Assembly (NCBI RefSeq): GCF_002078235.1
Contig: NZ_MSGP01000004.1
Span: 1-64,000, forward strand
Direction of reading: 5' to 3'
Source of the DNA: Streptomyces viridosporus
GTDB lineage: Bacteria; Actinomycetota; Actinomycetes; Streptomycetales; Streptomycetaceae
DNA length: 64,000 bases
Below the pieces are notes generated by a model. The model worked only from the letters and a program-made list of their open reading frames with translations, searched no databases and was not told the origin of the DNA. Every line of letters begins with the position of its first letter. Positions within the stretch are counted from its first letter, which is position 1. Shown here in pieces: positions 51,457-60,347 of this stretch. Position numbers and translations under genes: made by a program.

Positions 51457-53064
51457 ATGACCACGACACGCAGTTCCGCACAGCACGGTTTCCCCAGAGG
51501 CCGCCGAATCACCGCAGCTCTGCTGGTTTCCACGCTGGCAGGAACCGCACTGGCCGCGTGTGGTGCCGACACCAAGGGCTCGCAACCGGCCAAGGTCTCC
51601 GGCAAGAGCGTCGGCGAGACCGCGGGCGACGCCAAGATCACCTGGGGCAAGTGCCCGGCCCTGGCCGAGGGACAAACCCGTGACCCCCACCTGGCCTGTG
51701 GAACGTTGGAGGTGCCACTCGACTACCAGAAACCGGGCGGCATGAAGATCGACGTGGCGGTCTCCCGGCTGTCCACCGCACAGCCCGGGAAGCGACATGG
51801 CGTTCTGCTGCTGAACCCCGGCGGGCCGGCCCTGGGAGGTCTCGACATGCCCGAAACCATGGCGTCCACACTGCCGAAGTCCGTGCTGGACCGCTACGAC
51901 CTGATCGGTTTCGACCCGCGCGGCGTCGAACACAGCACCCCACAGAGTTGCGGTCTGCAGGACCCCAGCGTGTCCGGGCTCTTCCCCTATCCTGCCGCGG
52001 ACGGCTCGATCACCAAGAACGTGGCCCTCGCCAAAGCCGACGCCAAGCAGTGCGCCGACACGGTGGGCAAGAACCTGCGGTACTACAACACCGTCAACAC
52101 CGCCCGGGACATGGACCGCATCCGCCAGGCGCTCGGTGAGAAGAAGATCTCCTACTGGGGCCAGTCCTACGGCACCTACCTCGGCGCCGTCTACCGCTCC
52201 CTCTTCCAGGACCGCACCGACCGGATGATCCTGGAAGGCAACGTCGACCCCACCAAGGTATGGGCCGACCAGGTGGCGGACACCTGGGGCAAGGGCATGG
52301 CCGACCGGTTCCCCGATGCCGCCCGCGTCGCCGCGGCGCAGGCCGACACCCTCAAGCTGGGCACGAACGTCGCGCAGGTGACCCGCACCTACCTCACCCT
52401 CGCCGACCGGCTCGACCGCACGCCCGCAGCGATTCCCGGCGCATCGGTGTCGCTGGACGGGGCGCTGCTGCGGAACATGACCTACGCCCTGCTTCTGCAG
52501 AACAACACCCTTCCCGTGCTCGCCAAGTTCTGGAAGGCCGCCGACAACCTGGCCCACGGCAGCACCACGGCCGCCGACACCGCGGTTCTCAAGGAGGTGT
52601 TCGCCGACACACCGATGTCCCCGGGCATCCCCGCGGACAACCAGGCCACCATGTTCATGGCTCTCACCTGCGGCGACGCTGAATGGCCGCACGACGTCGA
52701 CGGCTACGCCGCCCGCACCACCGCCGATCGCGAGAGGTGGCCGCTCACCGCGGGCATGCCCGCCAACATCTGGGCATGCGCCTACTGGGACAAGCCTGCT
52801 GAGGCGACTGCCAAGGTCGTGAGGGGCGGCCCGCGCAACACCCTGATCCTGCAGAACCGCCGGGACAATGCCACTCCGTGGGAAAGCGGCGTCGGGCTGC
52901 ACAAGTCCCTCGGCGCCGGCTCTGCCTTCGTCGGCGTCGACAACGGCGGGCACCACGTCTACGGCGAAGGCTCCGCCTGCGCCGACAAGGCCACCGTCGG
53001 CTTCCTGACCACCGGCCACCTGCCGGACAAGGACGTCTACTGCACCGACGTCACCCAGAAGTAA
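51457..53064 (+). CDS. Secreted lipoprotein alpha/beta hydrolase, tripeptidyl-aminopeptidase-like
   Basis: ATG at 51457 after TAAGGAC. 535 residues with a signal peptide and lipobox (TALAACG, Cys at about 28). The hydrolase core has GVLLLNPGGPALGGLDMPET (oxyanion region), YDLIGFDPRGVEHSTPQSC, the nucleophile elbow YWGQSYGTYLGAVY, and the C-terminal TAP-like domain with GGPRNTLILQNRRDNATPW and catalytic His in VGVDNGGHHVYGEGSACAD. Streptomyces Tap/SlpD-type enzymes clip tripeptides from secreted proteins. It is one of the few intact genes in a decayed stretch. The frame upstream of 51457 is non-coding. Confidence 0.9.
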   Translation: MTTTRSSAQHGFPRGRRITAALLVSTLAGTALAACGADTKGSQPAKVSGKSVGETAGDAKITWGKCPALAEGQTRDPHLACGTLEVPLDYQKPGGMKIDVAVSRLSTAQPGKRHGVLLLNPGGPALGGLDMPETMASTLPKSVLDRYDLIGFDPRGVEHSTPQSCGLQDPSVSGLFPYPAADGSITKNVALAKADAKQCADTVGKNLRYYNTVNTARDMDRIRQALGEKKISYWGQSYGTYLGAVYRSLFQDRTDRMILEGNVDPTKVWADQVADTWGKGMADRFPDAARVAAAQADTLKLGTNVAQVTRTYLTLADRLDRTPAAIPGASVSLDGALLRNMTYALLLQNNTLPVLAKFWKAADNLAHGSTTAADTAVLKEVFADTPMSPGIPADNQATMFMALTCGDAEWPHDVDGYAARTTADRERWPLTAGMPANIWACAYWDKPAEATAKVVRGGPRNTLILQNRRDNATPWESGVGLHKSLGAGSAFVGVDNGGHHVYGEGSACADKATVGFLTTGHLPDKDVYCTDVTQK

Positions 53065-53144
53065 CCCACCGGAACGCAGTGCTTCCCTGTCCGGCCGGGC
53101 CTGTAAGACGTTCGGTGCAACTCCCGGTCATGGAAGATGCATCG

Positions 53145-53720
53145 ATGACCAGCAACAACATGGCCGAGGCCGGGTCCGTCGAGTCGTCTGAAGCGACGCC
53201 GGCAAAGTATGTGGACGACCAGCTGATCCACGAGTTGGTGGGCCGGGCTCAGGCCGAGGGCCTTCAGCTGACCGGTGAGGGCGGGCTGTCCCCGGAGGGG
53301 GCAGCCCCCACCAGCAGCCGACCAAGCGGCTCCTGGAGTCCGCCCCGGAAGGCGAGATCACCGGCCATCTCGGCTACGACGAGCACGATCCGGCCGGGAA
53401 GAACGACGGCAACTCACGCAACAGCACCTGAGCCAAGACCGTGCTCACCGACGTCGGCCCAGTCGAGACAGCCGTTCCCCGCGACCGGGAAGGCAGCTTC
53501 GAGCCGAGGATCGTCAAGAAGCGGCAGAAGCGTGACCGGCGTCGACGAGATGGTCATCTCGCTCGCTGTGAAGGGCCTGACCACCGGTGAGGTCCAGGCT
53601 CACCCGGCGGAGGCCCATGGCGCCGACGTGTCCCACCAGACGATCTCCACGATCACCGGCAAGGTCCTGGACGGCATGGCCGAGTGGCAGAACCGGCCGC
53701 TCGACGCCGGGCGGTTCCCA
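53145..53720 (+). pseudogene. IS256-family transposase, N-terminal part with frameshifts
   Basis: Plus-strand pieces: YVDDQLIHELVGRAQAEGLQ; in another frame HLGYDEHDPAGKNDGNSRN; back to VDEMVISLAVKGLTTGEVQ, VSHQTISTITGKVLDGMAEW and QNRPLD. These are the first ~190 residues of a mutator-type transposase. The DDE core is missing after 53720, and at least two frame changes occur. The bases from 53721 to 53960 hold only unclassifiable fragments. Confidence 0.75.
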
Positions 53721-53963
53721 GCAGTGGTTGCGAACCACCTGGTCAATGGGTCTGCCAGGGATTCTCGCAATCTCTCCGACCGACAGGCGGCCGAGACGGT
53801 GCGGTGCCGGATCGACTCCACTCAGTGATCCAGTGCGCCGAAAGCGATACTCAGGCACGGCATCGCCGCCTTCCCGTGGTCAAGGCGCCACGAGTCATCG
53901 ACACGCGCTCGCGGCATGGTCGAACGGTTTCCACCCACCATCCGCCGCCGGTCGCAACCACCT

Positions 53964-54445
53964 TCATTCACAAGCCAGTTGGCGGACGAAGCACACGGCG
54001 AGAGGATGACCGACGTAGGGACCGTAGCCCTCGGTGCGGGCGTAGCCCTCGCGCTCGTAGAACCTGATGGCATCGGGCTGAAGCACACCCGTCGACAGGT
54101 GCAGCACCTTGTAACCGAGGCGGGACGCGTGGTCCTCCGGCGTGCGCAGGATGCCCGTCGCGACACCCGTGCCACGGAGTTCGGGGACGACGTACATGCG
54201 CTTGATCTCGGCCGTGTCCTCGGGCAGCCGTCGCAGCGCGCCGCACCCGTTGCGTTGCCCTCGGCGTCCCGGGCGACGAGGAACACGTCGGTGTCCCGCG
54301 CCGTGGGCTTGTCGGTCTCCTGGTCGGGTATGTCATAGCGCGCGGCCAGTTCCGCCTCCATGGCGGCGCGCAGGCGCACGCCGTCGGCGCCGTCCCGCGG
54401 CTCCTCGGAAATGGTCGGCATCGCGGCACTCCGTTCCTCGCTCAT
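53964..54445 (-). pseudogene. GNAT N-acetyltransferase with one frameshift
   Basis: Start MSEERSAAMPTISEEPRDGA, then AAMEAELAARYDIPDQETDK and DVFLVARDAEGNATG in one frame. From about 54245 the homologous sequence is in another frame: LRRLPEDTAEIKRMYVVPEL, RGTGVATGILRTPEDHASRL (acetyl-CoA loop) and IRFYEREGYARTEGYGPYVG. A single one-base change separates them, so either a recent mutation or a sequencing error is possible. If corrected it would be a complete ~160-residue GNAT enzyme. Confidence 0.75.
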
Positions 54446-54560
54446 GACATCCTCATGATCCAACCAGCCGGGCGACCTCACCGGAAATGCCGATCCGACA
54501 GGGCACTCATGCCGAGCGGGCATGACCGCGTGTGCGCGCGGTCCGCCCTCGGCCGCCCGA

Positions 54561-55445
54561 TCACCCGTCTTTCGAGTCCCGATGGTTCCGCATGTACCGC
54601 ACGAACCGCCGGGCGTGCACGTTCGTCGAACGCGCCGAGGTAGCAACCTCCAGTCGGCTCGGGGAGAGCCCCTCCACCGGCCTGATCCGTATGCCCGGCA
54701 ACGCGTCGGGCAGGGTGGAGCCGTGGGCGAAGGCGATGGCCCGGCCCAGAATGACGGCGTTGAGCACGTCGGAGGAGGTATGCACCAAGGGGCCCCGCCG
54801 CCGCGGGTTCCGTCGACGTCGGCACCGGCCCAGTGATCCGCCTGCGCCTCGGGCATGCCTGCCCAGTGCGTCACAGGCTCGTCGCTGAGATCACCGACCG
54901 TGAGGTTCTCCCGGCTCGCCAAGTGGTGGTTCGTGGACAGCAGAACGGACCGCGAGTTCAGCGCGAGCAGGTCGGCGGTCAGGTCACGCCGGTCGTAGCA
55001 GTCCCGGAGGAACGTGACTTCCGACTCCCCCGCCCGCAGGTCGTCCGGCGGCAACACCCAGTCGCGCGGCACCATGTGCACGCGCATCCCGAGGTTCTCT
55101 TCCTCGAACGCCCGGCATCGGGCCTACACGGCCGCCACGTCGCACTCGGGAACGCTCACCGTCAACGTCACGGTGTCCGCCCGCGCCCCGGGCACGCTCC
55201 ACCGCGCGTCGCGCGTGCTCCACGATCTCGCGTGCCTCCGCCAACAACGCCTCTCCCGCGGGGGTGAGTTCCGTCCTGCGGTGGCTCCGTACGAGCAGCG
55301 TGACGCCGACCGTCCGCTCCAGCGCCCGCAGCGCCCTCGACAGCGCGGGCTGCGTGATCACAAGTCGCTCGGCCGCGCGCGTGGTGCTTCCGGCCTCTCC
55401 CACGGCGACGAGGTACCGGAGGTGGCGGAGTTCCAGATCGGGCAT
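54561..55445 (-). pseudogene. LysR-family regulator with two frameshifts
   Basis: HTH region intact: PDLELRHLRYLVAVGEAGST, RAAERLVITQPALSRALRAL, ERTVGVTLLVRSHRRTELTP. Near 55115 the frame changes (MVPRDWVLPPDDLRAGESEV, VLLSTNHHLASRENLTVGDL), and near 54790 again (MVHTSSDVLNAVILGRAIAF, RRFVRYMRNHRD). The order matches a complete LysR protein. The neighbouring GNAT gene also has one frameshift, so either local decay or read errors may be responsible. Confidence 0.75.
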
Positions 55446-55596
55446 GCCCCGACGGTACGACAGCACGCGGCCGGCCGGCCCGGCCCGGTCCAGGGGACAG
55501 GTACGCATGACGGCGACACGGGCAGGCCGGACTGCCGCGTGCGGTCCCGCTCGCCTCGGTCTGTGCCGTTCACGGTCCGGTGTGGACGGCGGACGG

Positions 55597-55647
55597 CGAT
55601 CTGCGCCAGCGCGCCGGATGAGATGGTCGGCGCGCTGGCGCAGATCG
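55597..55647. repeat. Perfect 20-bp inverted repeat at a gene truncation
   Basis: Bases 55597-55616 and 55628-55647 are exact reverse complements around an 11-base loop (GATGAGATGGT). The right arm is inside the winged-helix gene. The left arm repeats it in inverse and the gene's homology ends there. This is the signature of a fold-back inverted duplication. Confidence 0.75.
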
Positions 55648-55988
55648 TCGTCCAGATCCAGCTGCTGGTAGCGACGGCTTGTTGTGGCAAGGACCCGAGG
55701 TGCGAGCAGTCGCAGAATCCAGCGGGCGTCGTCGCTGGGGATGGTGTGCAGGGTACCGCGCATGTACCAGCCGCGGACGATGCTCCGCTCTTTCTCGTAT
55801 GCCGTGCGGATGGCCTGGGCGGTGATGTCCCGGCCGCGTACCCGGATGCCCAGGTCGGAGGCTGTGGCGTCCTGGGCCTGGATGGCGAAGACCCGTCGGA
55901 CGACCGCCTCGGCAGAGTCCTCCCGTGCTCCGCCGGCCAGGGCCTGGGCGTGGGCCCGCAGCCGGCGGACGCTCTCGTGGTCAAGCAT
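55617..55988 (-). pseudogene. Winged-helix DNA-binding (HTH_42) family protein, truncated
   Basis: ATG at 55988: LDHESVRRLRAHAQALAGGA, VVRRVFAIQAQDATASDLGI, VRGWYMRGTLHTIPSDDARW, ending LRQRADHLIRRA. This is the first third of the ~370-residue winged-helix family (related to AlkX/YcaQ DNA glycosylases, which also carry a QxQ-type motif, here QAQDA). The rest is replaced by inverted-repeat and unrelated DNA. It is next to an intact hydrolase gene. Confidence 0.7.
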
Positions 55989-56014
55989 CGGGCTGTGCCT
56001 CTCAGCCAGCGCGG

Positions 56015-56749
56015 TCAGGAGACGGCCTTGTCGAGGATGTCGGCGAGTTCGGCGGGCGCGGACAGCATCGGCCAGTGTCCGGTGGGCAGGTCGAAGCGCC
56101 GCCACGGCGGCTGGTTCAGGTAGGCCAGCATCGGCACACCGGCATCCAGCAGCCCCGTGAAGTCATGGCACGCGACCAGGACACGGTCCACACCGGGACC
56201 GGGCTCGGCCGGGCCGGCGAGACGCTGGGTGAAGGCGCCGAACGGCTGAGGGGTGGCACGCGAGCGCAGAGCGCCCCGCTGGCCCTCATCGAGCCCGTCG
56301 AGACTGCTGGACAAGCCCAGGACCTCAAACGGCGGCATCGGCAGCCGCCACCCGTCGCCAGACGCGTCGACCTGCTGGCGCAGCTGGTCCGCTGCCTGTG
56401 GTGGCATGAGGTCGAGCATGCACATGCCCGCGGCGAACGGGGCGCTGTCCACATAGACCACGCGCTCCAGCCGGTCACCGAGACGTCCGGCTGCCCCGGT
56501 CACCGGAGCAGCCGCATAGCTGTGGGCGACCAGCGTGACGTCGCGCAGATCGTTCCGCTCGACGAATCCCGTGATGTCCGCGATGTGCGCATCCAGGTCC
56601 GTCTCGGGTCCGCCCCGGTCTGCGTGCTCGGCCAGGCCCGTCAGTGTCAGCGGCAGCGCCGTGTGACCGCGCTCCCGCAGAGCGCGGGCGGTGTCTTCCC
56701 AGGCCCACGCCCCGAGCCAGGCGCCGGGAACGAGTACGAAGGTGGCCAT
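56015..56749 (-). CDS. Alpha/beta hydrolase
   Basis: ATG at 56749 after GGGAGA. The 244-residue product begins ATFVLVPGAWLGAWAWEDTA. The nucleophile region is VTLVAHSYAAAPVTGAAGRL (Ser in HSYAA), and the end is RRFDLPTGHWPMLSAPAELA with the catalytic His. The family includes salicylate- and methyl-ester esterases of the MenH/pyrethroid-hydrolase kind. It is divergent from the WYL regulator, with 79 bases between, a common regulator-target pair. Confidence 0.88.
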   Translation of the reverse strand: MATFVLVPGAWLGAWAWEDTARALRERGHTALPLTLTGLAEHADRGGPETDLDAHIADITGFVERNDLRDVTLVAHSYAAAPVTGAAGRLGDRLERVVYVDSAPFAAGMCMLDLMPPQAADQLRQQVDASGDGWRLPMPPFEVLGLSSSLDGLDEGQRGALRSRATPQPFGAFTQRLAGPAEPGPGVDRVLVACHDFTGLLDAGVPMLAYLNQPPWRRFDLPTGHWPMLSAPAELADILDKAVS

Positions 56750-56828
56750 GTGATCTCCCAGAAGTAGGTGCTGCGGGGAGCGTAAGGTCGATACAGGACA
56801 GAATCCGCCCTGAAATGCCGAGTGATCC

Positions 56829-57803
56829 ATGTCGCATCCCCTCACCCGCGTGCTGACCCTGCTGGAACTCCTCCAGTCGAACGCCCGGCTCACCGGGGCG
56901 GAGCTGGCAGACCGCCTGGACACCGACGTCCGCACCGTGCGCCGCTACACGGCCCACCTACGCGACTTGGGCATCCCCGTGGAGGCCGAACGCGGCCGCT
57001 ACGGCGGCTACCGACTGGCCCGCGGCTACCGCATGCCGCCTCTGGTCCTCACCAATGACGAGGCCCTCGCCGTCGTTCTTGGCCTGCTCGCGGCAGAACG
57101 TCTGGGCATGGGCACTGCCGCGCCGGCCAGTGCCGGTGCCTTGGCCAAGATCGAGCGGGTGCTTCCGCACGCCCTGCGCGAACCGCTCGCCGCCATGCGG
57201 GAGACCCTGTCCTTCACCGCCAACGCCGTGATCGGGCAGGCACCCGGAACCGGCGTCCTGCTGGCACTGGCCCAGGCCTCCCGCGCCCACACGACCGTCG
57301 GTATCAGCCACCAGTCCTGGCGCCAGGAACACACCGAACGCGACATCGCCCCATACGGCGTGATCTTCCACACCGGCCGCTGGTACGTCGTCGGCCACGA
57401 CCACCTCCGCGACAGCCTGCGTACCTTCCGCATCGACCGCATCGCCTCCGTCACCTCCCGAGCCGACAGCTTCACCGCACCCGACGGCTTCGACCCCGTC
57501 GCCCACCTGACCTCGACCCTCGCTCAGGGGCCCTACCGCTGGCAGGTCGAGGTGACGATCCATGGCCCCCTCGATGAGATCGCCCGTCGGCTGCCCCGCT
57601 CAGCGGTGACCCTCACGGCCCAGCCCACCGGCGTCCTGATGCGCACACGGGCAGAACGGCTGGACGGCATGGCCCACATGCTCGCCTCCCTGGAGTGGCC
57701 CTTCACCATCCACCATCCCGAGGAACTACGGCAGGCGCTCAAGAATCTGGCCGCCCAACTCACCGCAGCCGCCCAGCGGAGACCGGAAGAACTACCGCAG
57801 TAA
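56829..57803 (+). CDS. YafY-type HTH/WYL-domain regulator
   Basis: 324 residues. N-terminal HTH_11 winged helix (RVLTLLELLQSNARLTGAEL, DTDVRTVRRYTAHLRDLGIP, GRYGGYRLARGYRMPPLVLT), central region (GLLAAERLGM), WYL domain (GVIFHTGRWYVVGHDHLRDS, LRTFRIDRIASVTSRADSF) and C-terminal WCX extension. WYL domains bind ligands or nucleic acid and often respond to DNA damage or metabolites. It probably controls the divergent hydrolase. Confidence 0.92.
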   Translation: MSHPLTRVLTLLELLQSNARLTGAELADRLDTDVRTVRRYTAHLRDLGIPVEAERGRYGGYRLARGYRMPPLVLTNDEALAVVLGLLAAERLGMGTAAPASAGALAKIERVLPHALREPLAAMRETLSFTANAVIGQAPGTGVLLALAQASRAHTTVGISHQSWRQEHTERDIAPYGVIFHTGRWYVVGHDHLRDSLRTFRIDRIASVTSRADSFTAPDGFDPVAHLTSTLAQGPYRWQVEVTIHGPLDEIARRLPRSAVTLTAQPTGVLMRTRAERLDGMAHMLASLEWPFTIHHPEELRQALKNLAAQLTAAAQRRPEELPQ

Positions 57804-57821
57804 ATACCGGATTTACTGCGG
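57795..57821. promoter_or_regulatory. 11-bp inverted repeat after the WYL gene
   Basis: CCGCAGTAAAT and ATTTACTGCGG pair perfectly around ACCGG, overlapping the WYL stop codon. A related sequence (ATTTACCGCGACAGGG) recurs at 57889 just before the DUF3800 start. It may be a terminator for the WYL gene or an operator for the gene downstream. Confidence 0.45.
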
Positions 57822-57914
57822 CAGGGCCTCTACCGTGATCATCGCGACCTGCGGCGGGGCATTCCGGCCGCCTGGGCGAGGTGTACGCATTTACCGCGAC
57901 AGGGAGGCGGGCCG

Positions 57915-58394
57915 GTGCGGTTCGCATTCATCGACGACAGCCCGCGCACAGCGGCCGCTGTCCCCCGGGCTGCGCTCGACCCGCTGCACGCCTACGGGGC
58001 AGTGATCGTCCCCGAGGAATCACTCGTCCCCTACGCCGAACGCCTCGCCGCTCTCCGTACCCGCCTCGGGCTGCCGCCCAGGACGGAGTTCAAGTGGAAC
58101 CCCTACAGCGGGCCGCTGCACAAGAACTGGGAGGCGCTCCGCGAGGCGCGTCCGCAGATGCTGCAAGACGCCCAAGATCTCGACGTCTCGGCGGTCGTCG
58201 TCATCTGCGCGACGAAGCGGATGCCACCTCCTGGGGCGAGGAGAAAGTCCAGCCGGAGATGCTCAAGTACCTCTACGAGCGCGTCTCCACGGTCCTCGAC
58301 ACCGCCGGCCACAGCGGCATCCTCATCGCCGGCAGCGAGCACGCTGCCCCCTACCGGGACCTGATCATGAGTCTGCTGGCGAAGAACCCTACCC
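57915..58394 (+). pseudogene. DUF3800 protein, frameshifted and 3'-truncated
   Basis: ATG or GTG near 57915: RFAFIDDSPRTAAAVPRAAL, RTRLGLPPRTEFKWNPYSGP, DLDVSAVVVICATK. After 58220 the continuation is in another frame: TSWGEEKVQPEMLKYLYERV, HSGILIAGSEHAAPYRDLIM. DUF3800 proteins begin with a conserved acidic 'DDS/DES' motif and are suspected nucleases. Homology ends at about 58394, where a transposase begins. Confidence 0.7.
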
Positions 58395-59060
58395 GTTCGA
58401 CGCGAAGCCCCTGGCTCCGGAGCGCAAGGGTCCCGTCGGCTGCCGGCCCCGGCCCCGCTACCGCCACCGGGCACCCTCAGTGGCCGCCCTGGCCACCGAG
58501 CTCGGACAGGAAGCGTTCACCTCCCTCACCTGGCTGCAGGGCTTACGCGGCGCGTTACGCTCCCGCTTCGCCGCTGTGCGTGTCCGCCCGGTCGGCAAGG
58601 CCGTCGAGCGTCCCATCCGGGCCGCCGCCTCGGCCGGACAGGGCTGGTGAGACGGCACCCTGCCCGACAGCTGGCTGCTGGTCGAATGGCCCGAGGACGC
58701 CGGGGCTCCCACCGAATACTGGCTGTCCAGCCTGCCGGCCGACACCCCGCTCGCCGACCTGGTCCGGCTGGCCAAGGTCCGCTGGCGCATCAAGCACGAC
58801 TACCGCGAACTCGAGCACGGCCTGGGCCTGGACCACTTCGAAGGCCGGTCCTGGCCCGGCTGGCACCACCACGTCACCCTCGTGACCGCGGCCCATGCCT
58901 TTCTCACCGAACAGCGTCTGGCCCCCAAAGCACCCACACCGGGCTCACTCTCTACCAGACCCTCGACGCCCTCCAGGACGTCCTGAGGTGCTGGACCGGC
59001 ATCTGCACCACCTGCCACCAGCCCCTGCCCAGCAGGCCACACACGACATCAAGATCGAGA
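58395..59060 (+). pseudogene. IS701-family transposase, C-terminal half
   Basis: Plus-frame pieces: LGQEAFTSLTWLQGLRGALR, SRFAAVRVRPVGKAVERPIR; a TGA at about 58648 replaces an expected Trp codon (TGG); then LPDSWLLVEWPEDAGAPTEY, VRWRIKHDYRELEHGLGLDH and FEGRSWPGWHHHVTLVTAAH. The N-terminal half is missing. A nonsense codon and a downstream frameshift confirm decay. Confidence 0.75.
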
Positions 59061-59103
59061 CAGACCTAACGGAGTCCTACTCGACGGCCGCCAGATAAAG
59101 ATC

Positions 59104-59283
59104 ATGGCCCTCGTGGAGCAGGGCCTGGATCAGCAGGCCCGCGACCTGATCGACACCGCCCAGCCCACGGAGCCCTGGGAGACCGCCGTCGCCAACCTCC
59201 TTCGCGCTCACTGCCGCCCCGTCGCGGTACCGCTGCCGCGGGCCGACCTCAACCAGGCTCAGCACGCAACCGCCTCGTTTTGA
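59104..59283 (+). CDS. Small hypothetical protein or C-terminal remnant
   Basis: An ATG at 59104 opens MALVEQGLDQQARDLIDTAQ, PTEPWETAVANLLRAHCRPV and a stop. The composition is helical and coding-like, and the frame is also open a little upstream. It may be the end of a gene cut by the IS701 fragment. It overlaps the next gene by TTGA. Confidence 0.45.
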   Translation: MALVEQGLDQQARDLIDTAQPTEPWETAVANLLRAHCRPVAVPLPRADLNQAQHATASF

Positions 59284-59588
59284 CCGATCCCGAGCCCTCG
59301 ATCGCCGTGTTCCAGACCCGTGCGGGCCCGGCCGCCCTGGAATTCGACACCAACGGACCGCACACGAGCTCGCTTGTCCCAGCTCTTGCAAAAGTGGTCC
59401 GCCTCGACGCCTATGCCGCATGTGAAGTGCTGGGCCACCCAGCCGCCCGGGCATTCCTCGACACCGAGCAGGCATCTTCGCTCGGCTCGGTGGTCGCTAA
59501 CGCAGGTCTCGGTGCCGGCGCCCTGCCCGCGGACCACCAGCGATCTCTGTCCGAGTCCGTCGCCTTCGGCCAAGCCGAGCTGAGGTGA
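59280..59588 (+). CDS. Hypothetical protein coupled to the gene upstream
   Basis: TTG start overlapping the previous stop (TTGA). 102 residues: TDPEPSIAVFQTRAGPAALE, FDTNGPHTSSLVPALAKVVR, AYAACEVLGHPAARAFL. A single domain without membrane segments or known motif. The four-base overlap supports reality of both small genes. Confidence 0.55.
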   Translation: MTDPEPSIAVFQTRAGPAALEFDTNGPHTSSLVPALAKVVRLDAYAACEVLGHPAARAFLDTEQASSLGSVVANAGLGAGALPADHQRSLSESVAFGQAELR

Positions 59589-59645
59589 CTTCTGAGACGA
59601 CAAGGCGGCACCAGGCAATCCCCCGAAGGAGGTACCGCAACCCAC

Positions 59646-59726
59646 ATGAGTGATCGAACACAGCATCACAGCCCGCCATACTCAGCTACAGAAGGCGAGG
59701 GCCCAGTATTCGAATTCACGTTCTAG
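59646..59726 (+). CDS. 26-residue ORF with strong ribosome-binding site
   Basis: GAAGGAGG (59625-59632) precedes an ATG at 59646. The peptide begins MSDRTQHHSPPYSAT and ends GPVFEFTF. It lies in a locally AT-richer stretch between small coupled genes. The 13-base spacing is long, so this is a weak call. Confidence 0.25.
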   Translation: MSDRTQHHSPPYSATEGEGPVFEFTF

Positions 59727-59810
59727 ATTTCGCCCGTATCCACCCGTTACGGGGATGCAAGAACCCTCGTTACCCGATCACCAGTCCGCATCGCACCCCG
59801 AGGAGCCCTC

Positions 59811-59954
59811 ATGAATCCCGTACGCCTTCCTGCGTTCGTTCATCCCGCGTTCGAAAACGCCACCGGCACCTCGGGCACCCCTCTGCACTCCGCCGTCGAC
59901 CGCGACGCCCGGCCCACTCGTGAGTCACGACCGGATACGAGGTACCTGGCATGA
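59811..59954 (+). CDS. 47-residue ORF, first of a coupled small-gene set
   Basis: GAGGAG lies five bases before the ATG. Sequence NPVRLPAFVHPAFENATGTS and GTPLHSAVDRDARPTRES. It overlaps the next small gene by ATGA. No family is known. Polar composition without helices; a leader or precursor peptide is possible but unsupported. Confidence 0.45.
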   Translation: MNPVRLPAFVHPAFENATGTSGTPLHSAVDRDARPTRESRPDTRYLA

Positions 59955-60157
59955 CTCGCACCGCCATCCCGCTGAAGCCGGCACATCCGGACAAGGGGTA
60001 TGGCCGTCAGCTCGTCGCGGCTGACCGGGCGCTGAGAGCGTTCGCTGCAGTCAATGCCGCGAGCGCCCTCGCCTACGGTCTCCGGCACGGCAATGCCCTC
60101 GTGGCCGCGAGGGACCGAGGCGCCGTCGAACGCCTGGTGCAGGAGGACCGTCTATGA
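59951..60157 (+). CDS. 68-residue hypothetical protein
   Basis: ATG overlaps the stop of the 47-residue ORF. TRTAIPLKPAHPDKGYGRQL, VAADRALRAFAAVNAASALA, YGLRHGNALVAARDRGAVER: one amphipathic helical region. Its stop in turn overlaps an ATG at 60154 (ATGA), continuing the coupled series toward the Nudix genes. Confidence 0.5.
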   Translation: MTRTAIPLKPAHPDKGYGRQLVAADRALRAFAAVNAASALAYGLRHGNALVAARDRGAVERLVQEDRL

Positions 60158-60269
60158 GTGCGGACCGCACGTGTTCGCCAAGAAGCACACCCGTATCACC
60201 GTGTCCTGGCCGATCGTGCCCGGCAGCGCTGCCCTGCTCCTCGACCCTGGGACCTGCCAGGCCAGATGA
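60154..60269 (+). pseudogene. Small ORF, apparently frameshifted
   Basis: The ATG at 60154 reads MSADRT, but the protein-like continuation VFAKKHTRITVSWPIVPGSA and ALLLDPGTCQAR with a stop is in the neighbouring frame. A one-base change at about 60172 would restore a ~38-residue product. Low certainty. Confidence 0.3.
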
Positions 60270-60347
60270 ACGGCGGTGCCTCCTGATCGCTGCTCGCCGG
60301 TCCACGCTGCACACTCGCTCGTCCACCGTCTCGGAAGGCAGAGATAC

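Noticed and set aside
59811-59954. RiPP precursor peptide
   Set aside because: No recognised core motif, and no modifying enzyme such as a cyclase, lanthionine synthetase or radical-SAM protein is in view. Kept only as a small ORF.
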